A stretch of 64,000 nucleotides of DNA from NCBI GenBank assembly GCA_019651435.1, contig BOYI01000003.1, forward strand, positions 94,945 to 158,944, in the 5' to 3' direction. Below, in pieces: positions 57,362 through 64,000 of the stretch. The translations under genes were made by a program, and so were the position numbers. Source of the stretch: Pelagibacteraceae bacterium (GTDB lineage Bacteria > Pseudomonadota > Alphaproteobacteria > HIMB59). The number at the start of each line of letters is the position of its first letter. Within the stretch, counting starts at the first letter, position 1. The notes under the pieces were generated by a model. It was not told the DNA's origin. It searched no databases and saw only the letters and a program-made list of their open reading frames with translations.

Positions 57362-58009
57362 CTATTTTAAATTTATCAATTTAATCATTTTTTTTGCTGC
57401 GGCTATTTCTGCTTTTTGTTTTGAAATACCTTCACCCTCAACAGTCAAATCATTTATTTTTAATTCAACCACAAATTTTGGTTTATGCTTTGTTCCAAGT
57501 TCATCAATTAATTTATATTGTGGAATCATTTTATTTTTCTTTTGACTATACTCTTGAATAAAAGTTTTTGGATCTTTCTGAGGAAGGGTATTAAGCTCCT
57601 CATTCCACAATAGGTAAATAAATTGTTTTGTAAAATTGAGATCTTTATTAATATAAATAAAACCAATCAAAGACTCTATAGCATCAGCATAAATAGAATT
57701 TTTACTAGATTTAGGATCTAATTGGTGCTTAAAAATTTCAATTAAATCATGTTTTTTAAAAATTTTGGCAAGCATACTTGTGTTTACAAGGTGTATAAAT
57801 CTTCTGGAGATTTCATCCAAAGAGCTATTTGAAAAATTATTAATCAAGTATTCTGAAATTACTAATCCAAGCACACGATCGCCTAAGAATTCATATTTTT
57901 GAAATGGCTTATTTGAATTCTTTTGGCGTTTGTCATAACTATCGTGCTTTAGGCTAGTTTGATAACCCTTTATGCTTTTAATAATTTTAAAAATTTCAGT
58001 TTTATTCAA
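57362..58009 (-). CDS. rnc: Ribonuclease III
   Basis: 215-residue double-stranded RNA endonuclease. The catalytic signature reads KYEFLGDRVLGLVISEYL (normally NERLEFLGD), followed by YADAIESLIGFIYIN with the second acidic cluster and a C-terminal dsRBD, EYSQKKNKMIPQYKLI to KQKAEIAAAKKMIKLI. TTG start, which is forced because the lepB stop is directly upstream. Confidence 0.94.
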   Translation of the reverse strand: MNKTEIFKIIKSIKGYQTSLKHDSYDKRQKNSNKPFQKYEFLGDRVLGLVISEYLINNFSNSSLDEISRRFIHLVNTSMLAKIFKKHDLIEIFKHQLDPKSSKNSIYADAIESLIGFIYINKDLNFTKQFIYLLWNEELNTLPQKDPKTFIQEYSQKKNKMIPQYKLIDELGTKHKPKFVVELKINDLTVEGEGISKQKAEIAAAKKMIKLINLK

Positions 58010-58012
58010 AAT

Positions 58013-58742
58013 CTATTTAACAATATTAAATAATCTATCATACCTAATATGTAATGGCAGTGTCCAAAATCTACTAAATCTAAAATCAGTGTCTATTGAA
58101 AACCAGATAAACCATACTTTTCCAATTATATTTTCTTTTGGAACAAAACCCACACCGCTCATGACACGACTATCTGAAGAGTTATCACGATTGTCACCCA
58201 TGAAGAAAAATTTGTTTTTAGGTACTTTATACTCTGGCGTGTAATCAAGAGGACCGCTATCTGTTAAATTCAAAATTTTGTATTCACTCTCAACAAGTTG
58301 ACTTATGTTAGCTTGGTATTGGTCATCAAAAATAAACCATCTTCACTTTGTTCAATGACCTCAAAATTATCAGAGTCTAGTTTTTTACATAAATCAAACC
58401 ATCTACAACTTTGATTGTTTCACCAGGCAACCCCACTAATCTTTTTACATAGTTAATATTTTCTTGACCAGGTAATTTAAAAACAATGATGTCGCCACGA
58501 CTTGGATTCTTTTCCAAAATTTTTCCTGAAAATGGAGCTAAGCCAAATGGAAAAGAATATCTTGAATAACCATAATCCCATTTAGAAACAAACAAAAAAT
58601 CTCCAACTAATAAATTTGGCTTCATTGAGCCAGAGGGTATTTTAAAAGGTTCAATTGCAAAAGTTCTTATGACTCCAGCTATCAATAAAGCCCAGAGTAA
58701 AGCCTTAATATTATTTACAAATGATGATTTAAGTTTTTTCAA
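58013..58742 (-). CDS. lepB: Signal peptidase I, frameshifted
   Basis: Membrane serine protease that cleaves signal peptides. N-terminal anchor ALLWALLIAGVIRTF, catalytic serine FKIPSGSMKPNLLVGDFLFV, and general-base lysine RGDIIVFKLPGQENINYVKR are in the first frame. The second frame has FFFMGDNRDNSSDSRVM, box E. The middle needs two one-base insertions, near 58380 (A-run) and 58330 (T-run), giving LLDSDNFEVIEQSEDGLF. TTG start overlaps acpS. Confidence 0.93.
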
Positions 58743-59097
58743 TTATAACCGACGCAATCGAATATTTTTTTGTATCAGACAAGCTAACATGAATAAGAAA
58801 ATTGCCAAATTTTTCTTTCATATATTTGTATAATTCATTTTTTGGAAAAATTTCTGGTTTTCCCATTTTGTCTCTTTGAACAGATATATCTTTTGGAAAA
58901 CATGGGGATCTGAACCCTAATCCCAAAGATTTTGAAAATGCTTCTTTGATAGCAAAATTATTTGATAATAATTTGGGAGTTATTTCATCGATCTTATCCA
59001 AAGCAAAATATTTATCTACAAATGTATGATTAAATTTTTGATATATGGTTGAAACTCTATTTATTTCAATTAGGTCAATTCCATGTCCAATAATCAT
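58729..59097 (-). CDS. acpS: Holo-[acyl-carrier-protein] synthase
   Basis: 122-residue phosphopantetheinyl transferase that activates ACP. Signature IIGHGIDLIEINRVSTIYQK (GIDLxE metal site) and FAIKEAFSKSLGLGFRSPCF (F-A-x-KEAxxKA). Starts one base after pdxJ stop. Order pdxJ-acpS-lepB-rnc is standard. Confidence 0.95.
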   Translation of the reverse strand: MIIGHGIDLIEINRVSTIYQKFNHTFVDKYFALDKIDEITPKLLSNNFAIKEAFSKSLGLGFRSPCFPKDISVQRDKMGKPEIFPKNELYKYMKEKFGNFLIHVSLSDTKKYSIASVIIEKT

Positions 59098-59098
59098 T

Positions 59099-59798
59099 TT
59101 AAATAATTCTTTGAAATTTTTTTATTGTTTCATTAAGTGATAAAAAAATAGCTTCTGAAATTATAAAATGACCAATATGAACAGTATCTATTTTTTTTCT
59201 ATTTTTAATAAACTTAATATTTGAGAAATTTAAACCATGACCGATATTTACTTTTAAATTTACATTAGATGCGTAATCAATCATGTTATTGATTTTTTCT
59301 TTATCTTTATTATTTATTTTAATTTTATCTAAGGATCCTGTGTGAAGTTCTACTGTCTGAAATTTTAATTTTTTGCTAAATTTATTGCTTTTTTATTAGG
59401 GTTTATAAAAGCACTAAGCTCAATTCCATTAGAATGGCAAACTGATAAAAGTGATCTTAGTTTATTTTCTGAAATTTTTCTAGATTCAGTCCACCTTCAG
59501 TAGTTATTTCATTTCGTTTCTCAGGAACTAAACAAATAAAATTTGGTTTTATTCTTTTTGAAATTGAAATCATTTCATCGGTTAAGGCCATTTCTAGGTT
59601 AATAGGTAATCTTGAGTGTTTTTTCAGTAATTTAAGATCACTGTCATTAATATGTCTTCTATCTTCTCTTAAATGAACAGTTAGAGTATCAACTTTCGCT
59701 TTTTCGCAAACTTTTAAAGCTCTTAAAATGCTAGGATTGTCTTGGCCTCGAGCATTTCTTAGAGTTGCAATGTGATCTATATTTACGCCTAGTTTCAT
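59099..59798 (-). CDS. pdxJ: Pyridoxine 5'-phosphate synthase, frameshifted
   Basis: Final condensation of vitamin B6 synthesis. It starts KLGVNIDHIATLRNARGQDN, followed by TVHLREDRRHINDSDL and NFICLVPEKRNEITTEGGL. After corrections come SFIN-type FINPNKKAINLAK, VELHTG and LKVNIGHGLNFSNIK, ending VHIGHFIISEAIF. Two A/T-run indels (near 59375 and 59473) break it. Its ATG overlaps the spoT stop (TAATG). A complete set of family motifs is present. Confidence 0.93.
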
Positions 59799-61931
59799 TA
59801 GTAAGTTAATGTCTGCCTTTTTACCTTATCAACTTGACTGAGAGTCTTCATTTCAGCCAAAAGAAATTTTAATTTTTCAGAGTCTTCAATTTTTATATCT
59901 ATGAAAAGGTATAATTTTTTTTAGATCTTTCAGCAATTCTTATGTTTTCTATATTAATCTGGTGTTTATCAAAAATAGAAGTAATACTGAACAAAGCTCC
60001 GGTTGATTTTTAATTATGATTTCTATTCTTGTACTAAAATCTTTGTTAATATTACTATTTCCCCAATTAGATCTATAAAAGTTGTCTTTATGATAATAAC
60101 CTAAGCTATCACATATTGTGTTATGTACTACTAATCCTCTTCCATAAGACATTACAGAAATGATATTATCTCCACTAATTGGAGAGCAGCATGTGGCATA
60201 ATTAACTGCAATTCCATTTTCATATTTACTAACATTAATTCTTGGATTGGGGTCTTTGGTAAATAGTTTTTTAACAAAATTATTTTCTAAATCTTTGAAT
60301 AAGTCATTAAGATCTTTACGGGACAAGAATCCTCGACCTACATTTTCAAATAACTTATTTTGATATTTAAAATCTGTATGACTTAATATTTTTGCATACA
60401 AGGTTCTCAGTTTCACTAATGTTTTTTAGTTTGGCTAAATATTTTAAAATATCTTTACCTAGTTTTTTCAAACTCTCTTCTTCTTTTTGATCTGAAAAAG
60501 TGTCTGATCTTTTCTCGAACTTTCTCCTTTTTAACAAACCTAATCCACAAAGGAGAAATAGTAGTTTTATCGTTTAATATAATTTCAACTTGATCACCGC
60601 TAATTAGTTTAGTTTTAAGCGGTACATCTAGTCCATTAACTTTTGCTCCGGAGCATCTGTCACCAATATCTGTATGAATAGTGTATGCAAAATCCACTGG
60701 GGTTGAGTCTACAGGCAATGTATATAACTCTCCTTTGGGAGAAAAAACATAAATCTGCTCATCAAAGAATTGTTGGGATGTTTTGTTAAGAATAAGATGT
60801 TTTTCATTCTTCTCCTCGACATAATTTACAGCATCTCTAAGCCATGAATACATATTTTGATCATTTTCATCTTTGCTCAAGTACTTATACCTCCAATGAG
60901 CAGCAATACCGTTTTCAGCAATCATATGCATTGCCTGATCTAATTTGAATTTCAAAGATTTTATTATTAAAAATAATATCAGTATGGATAGATCTGTATC
61001 CATTAGGTTTTGGATTAGAAATATAATCTTTTGTTCTACCTATTTTTGCTGAAAATTTTCGATGAATTATTCCGAGAACCTTATAACAATCTCTTGTTGA
61101 TTTAGTAATATTCTAACTGCAGCAATATCAGATATTGAATTAAGATCAGAGTTTCTTTTATTTATTTTTTTCCAAATAGAATAAGGGGCTTTTTTTCTAT
61201 AATGAATTTCAGCTTGTATATTTTCTTTAGAAACAAAAGAGTTGGTTATTTTTTCTAATTCTTTAAAAGAATTTTCTAAGTTTTTAAATGTATTATCTAT
61301 CTTATCATTAATTCTATTGTAAATATCAGGATGAAGATTTTTAAAAGAAATATTTCTAAAGTGGATTTCCAATTTTCAAATCCTAACTCTCAGCCAAAGG
61401 TGCATAAATTAGTAAAGTTTCATTGCTAACTCTTTTTCTTTTTTCAACATCTTTAAAGAAATGAATAGTTTTTATGTTATGAAGTCGATCAGCTAATTTT
61501 ATTATTAATACTCTGATATCTTTTGCTGTTGAAATTAATAATTTTCTAAAATTTTCAGCTTCTTTTTCAGATCTAGTAATTTTTTTTTCTTCTAAAAAAT
61601 CAATTTTAGTTAAGCCATCGACTAAACTCGCTATAGATTTACCAAAAATTTTATTAAGTTGATCTTTTGAATATTGTGTATCTTCAATTACATCATGCAG
61701 TAAGCCTGTTATAACTGTTTCAGTATCAAGTTTTAAATCAATTAATGATTTACAAACTTCATAAGGGTGAATGATATAAGGGTCACCAGAAGCTCGAAAC
61801 TGATCTTTGTGAGAAGTTTCAGCTACTTCAATAGCTTTAACAAAAAGTTTTTCGTTAAAATTTTTGTCATATGACTTTAGTGCTGATTTAAAATCAGAGA
61901 AGCTTTCACTAAAATAGCTTGATTGAAACAT
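59798..61931 (-). CDS. spoT: Bifunctional (p)ppGpp synthetase/hydrolase, multiply frameshifted
   Basis: RelA/SpoT homologue of about 710 residues. HD hydrolase: DPYIIHPYEVCKSLIDL, TVITGLLHDVIEDTQYSKDQ (HD pair) and IKLADRLHNIKTI. Synthetase: FEIQIR-type segment and NPKPNGYRSIHTDI after correction. TGS: IYVFSPKGELYTLPVDSTPV. C-terminal ACT restored at about 59950. About eight single-base indels interrupt it, including lost Gs near 61365, shifts near 61070 and 60985, and near 60470, 60410 and 60000. Only one RSH gene is visible; in Alphaproteobacteria a single enzyme usually makes and degrades ppGpp. Confidence 0.92.
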
Positions 61932-61960
61932 CAGCTATTAAAATAAACTAAAAAAAGACT

Positions 61961-62227
61961 TTAATCTTCAAGAAGATGATCTTCGTTTTCTTCTTCTTTT
62001 TCCTGGACTAATTGATAGCTCTTAATAATGTCTTCTTTAACATCATCAACACTAATTTTTTCATCAGCAATCTCTCTGAGAGCAACTACTGTGCTTTTAT
62101 CATTATCTAGTGGTACTTGAGCCTCATTTCCTGCATTTAGGACTTTTGCTCTATGTGAAGCTAATAGCACTAAATCAAAAAGGCTATCAACGTTTTTAAT
62201 ACAATCTTCTACTGTAACTCTTGCCAT
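61961..62227 (-). CDS. rpoZ: RNA polymerase omega subunit
   Basis: 88-residue omega subunit. [33 protein letters not shown] and [16 protein letters not shown] are the signatures. Very acidic C-terminus ([13 protein letters not shown]). It precedes spoT, as in most Proteobacteria. Omega binds the beta-prime subunit and is part of the ppGpp site in other bacteria. Confidence 0.95.
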   Translation of the reverse strand: MARVTVEDCIKNVDSLFDLVLLASHRAKVLNAGNEAQVPLDNDKSTVVALREIADEKISVDDVKEDIIKSYQLVQEKEEENEDHLLED

Positions 62228-62271
62228 GGAAGGTTTATATGAGAATGTAAGAGTAATTACAAGAGGAATTA

Positions 62272-62709
62272 TTATTTCCTTAATAATCGCTCTTTTTTAC
62301 GACTCCACTCCCTTTGTTTGATTGACTCTCTTTTGTCATATTTTTTCTTACCAACACCCACTCCAAACTTTACCTTGGCCAGTCCTTTTTCATTAAAAAA
62401 AATTTCCATGGGGACCGCTGTAAATCCTTTAGTGGTAAGTAGGCCTAATATTTTTTTAATTTCTCGTTTATTTAAAAGAAGTTTCTTTACAGATTTAATC
62501 TTTTTTTTCCCATCAAAATTTTTTTGAAGAGATATTATTTCAAAATTGTTGATAAAAATCTCTCCTTTTTGCTCATTAATAAAACTTGATTGAATGGAAG
62601 CCTTACCCTGTCTTAGAGGTTTAACCTCATTGCTTTCTAAAACTAAACCAGCAATATAAGTCTCTTTGATTTCATAATCAAATTTTGCTCTTCGATTTAA
62701 AATAGACAA
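62272..62709 (-). CDS. smpB: SsrA-binding protein SmpB
   Basis: 145-residue partner of tmRNA in ribosome rescue. It shows [20 protein letters not shown] (family Y-x-I-x-x-x-x-E-A-G-I-x-L), [18 protein letters not shown], and the basic C-terminal tail [20 protein letters not shown] start. No tmRNA gene is visible in the window. Confidence 0.94.
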   Translation of the reverse strand: MSILNRRAKFDYEIKETYIAGLVLESNEVKPLRQGKASIQSSFINEQKGEIFINNFEIISLQKNFDGKKKIKSVKKLLLNKREIKKILGLLTTKGFTAVPMEIFFNEKGLAKVKFGVGVGKKKYDKRESIKQREWSRKKERLLRK

Positions 62710-63580
62710 TTAAATAAATTTTAAGTCTTTAAGAACTTTTCTGACTTGCTTTTTTGTCTCTGGACTCAATTCAGTTAGAGGTTCACGAACATCTGCTTTA
62801 CACTTTCCCATTAATGACAATGCGTATTTAGATGGAGTTGGACTGGGTTCACTAAAAAGAATTTGTGATAAAGGGGCTAATTTCATATTAACAAGATCAA
62901 ACTGCTTATAGTTTTTTACTTGCCAATAATAATGTAATTTAGATGTTAACCTAGGTGCCACATTAGCAGTAACAGATATACAACCATGACCACCTTGGGC
63001 TAGATAACCTGCTATGGTTCCATCTTCACCAGAAATGTAATTAAAATTCTTTTTCATAAAAGTTCTCATAACTAAAGGTCTTGAAAGGTCATTAGATGCA
63101 TCTTTAATTCCAACGATGTTAGAAATTTTATTTAGTTCTTTAAAACTCTCATAAGAAAGATCAACAATTGATCTACCTGGAATATTATAAATAATTTGTT
63201 TTAAAGGTGTTACTTTTGCAATTTTTTTGAAATGATTAATAAGCCCTTTTTGATTAGGTTTATTATAATATGGAGTCACTACTAGACCATAATTTGCTCC
63301 GGACTTGTATGCATGCTTTGTAAATTCAATAGCTTCTTTCGTGGAATTGATCCTGTTCCAGCAATTACTGGAATTTTCTTCCAGCTACCTTTACAGCAAA
63401 CTCAACAAGCTTCATATGCTCATCATGAGTTAGCGTAGGAGACTCACCTGTAGTACCACAAACAGTAACTCCTGAAATTCCCTCTTTAATTTGCCATTTC
63501 AAAAGGTTAGCAAAACAATCAAAGTCAACTTCACCTTTGGAAAAGGGAGTGATGATAGCTGGTATAGATCCTTTAAGCAT
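62710..63580 (-). CDS. dapA: 4-hydroxy-tetrahydrodipicolinate synthase, frameshifted
   Basis: Lysine/diaminopimelate pathway aldolase, about 290 residues. N-terminal frame: GSIPAIITPFSKGEVDF and VCGTTGESPTLTHDEH. C-terminal frame: YYNKPNQKGLINHFK, then YNIPGRSIVDLSYE and VGIKDASNDL (Schiff-base Lys). The break between 63340 and 63385 needs two restored A bases, giving RKIPVIAGTGSNSTKEAIEF. It stands directly upstream of smpB. Confidence 0.93.
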
Positions 63581-63613
63581 AATTTATATTAGTATAATTT
63601 TCATACTTTTTAT

Positions 63614-63706
63614 ATGGCGGAGAGAGAGGGATTCGAACCCTCGGTACAACTTGCGTCGTACGGCGGTTTAGCAAACCGCTGGTTTCAGCCACTCACCCAC
63701 CTCTCC
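63614..63706 (-). tRNA. tRNA-Ser (anticodon GCT)
   Basis: 93 bases with a long variable arm and encoded CCA. Acceptor GGAGAGG, anticodon stem-loop CAGCGGTTTGCTAAACCGC centred on GCT, variable arm GTACGACGCAAGTTGTACC and T-loop GGTTCGAATCC. It lies 34 bases from dapA. Confidence 0.97.
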
Positions 63707-63757
63707 ATAAATCAATTCTAAGCTGAATGTGCAGTAGCGCAATATAGCCAAATAAAA

Positions 63758-64000
63758 TTATTTGTCATTTATTTTATCACAATTTTCAAAAATTAGGCTT
63801 TTGCCGTTTATTATTTTTAATTTTTCTAATAAGATTTTGTTTATTAACTTAGGGTTGCCTTTACCCTTAGTTGATTTTAGGCATTTTCCAACAAAATACC
63901 CTAAAACTCGATCTGAGCCGCCTTGGAATTTTGCTATATTTTCTTCCTCACCAACTAAAGCTTCATCAATAATTTTTTCTAATTCGCTAGTATCTGAGAC
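63758..64000 (-). CDS. gatB: Aspartyl/glutamyl-tRNA amidotransferase subunit B, C-terminal end
   Basis: Partial gene; 80 residues visible and the rest lies beyond 64000. The visible part is the YqeY-like tail domain: FQGGSDRVLGYFVGKCLKST followed by KGKGNPKLINKILLEKL, typical of GatB ends (GGK-x-x-LGFFVG, GKANP-x-x-V). GatCAB amidates misacylated Glu-tRNA(Gln) or Asp-tRNA(Asn). The clean reading frame to the stop at 63758 supports it. Confidence 0.88.
   Translation of the reverse strand, partial: VSDTSELEKIIDEALVGEEENIAKFQGGSDRVLGYFVGKCLKSTKGKGNPKLINKILLEKLKIINGKSLIFENCDKINDK

Noticed and set aside
29463-62000. Programmed ribosomal frameshifting or stop-codon readthrough across many genes
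   Set aside because: No common slippery site or downstream structure is seen, shifts occur in both directions, and several genes need up to eight. Sequencing error explains this more simply.
29463-63580. Large-scale pseudogene formation in a decaying genome
   Set aside because: Genes hit include rpsI, glyA, lepB and dapA, with coding sequence otherwise perfectly conserved on both sides of each break.
1-64000. CRISPR arrays, prophage, integrases or insertion sequences
   Set aside because: No regularly spaced repeats, transposase or phage-like proteins were seen on either strand.

Overview
The window is visibly AT-rich and tightly packed. Neighbouring genes overlap by 1 to 14 bases, and five convergent pairs overlap at their tails. 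No rRNA is present. Several gene orders are typical of Alphaproteobacteria: glyA-nrdR-ribD-ribE-ribBX-ribH-nusB, dapA-smpB-rpoZ-spoT-pdxJ-acpS-lepB-rnc-recO, rplM-rpsI, and plsX-ihfA-merR-tRNA-Pro divergent from bamE. Compactness, carboxylate uptake and methylated-amine oxidation suggest a streamlined marine (SAR11- or HIMB59-like) alphaproteobacterium. That placement is inferred from content only.

Layout. 1-10 kb: the end of an acyl-CoA dehydrogenase, then ETF-ubiquinone oxidoreductase and ETF subunits. These lie next to a dimethylglycine/sarcosine dehydrogenase, a choline-kinase-like protein and a choline-dehydrogenase-like enzyme, so flavin dehydrogenases sit beside their electron acceptors. 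10-16 kb: a GST, a DnaJ/TerB protein broken by a 14-bp tandem duplication, a cold-shock protein, and a thiamine uptake operon (thiBPQ) behind a TPP riboswitch with a disrupted thiamine-kinase-like gene facing it. 16-21 kb: assorted metabolic genes (mmsA, glyoxalase family, VIT family, DMT exporter, GATase, LOG protein, chorismate mutase). 21-28.5 kb: a nine-gene Mrp-type cation/proton antiporter operon plus one small conserved membrane protein. 28.5-36.5 kb: a formyl-CoA-centred module made of a ThDP lyase/decarboxylase, a formyl-CoA transferase, a folate-type formyltransferase, a GntR regulator and a tripartite tricarboxylate transporter (tctCBA). 36.5-41.7 kb: quinone oxidoreductase, sucCD, a ketopantoate-reductase-like gene and a serine-glyoxylate-type aminotransferase. 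41.8-64 kb: housekeeping genes, nearly all on the minus strand, with tRNA-Glu, tRNA-Pro and tRNA-Ser.

How it fits together. The 28.5-36.5 kb module is the most interesting part. A tctCBA system would import a carboxylate; a class III CoA transferase could activate it at the expense of formyl-CoA; a ThDP enzyme would cleave or decarboxylate the acyl-CoA and regenerate formyl-CoA; and a stand-alone homologue of the 10-formyl-THF dehydrogenase hydrolase domain could link formyl units to folate. A perfect palindrome occurs before the ThDP gene and almost identically in the tctC/qor intergenic region, which suggests control by the local GntR protein.

Quality warning. Many conserved, normally essential genes (rpsI, glyA, hom, lepB, spoT, dapA, plsX, ihfA) are interrupted by single-base indels, mostly in homopolymers. 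Shifting frame restores family-typical protein in every case I worked through. I annotate these as full genes with frameshifts because consensus sequence error is the likeliest cause.
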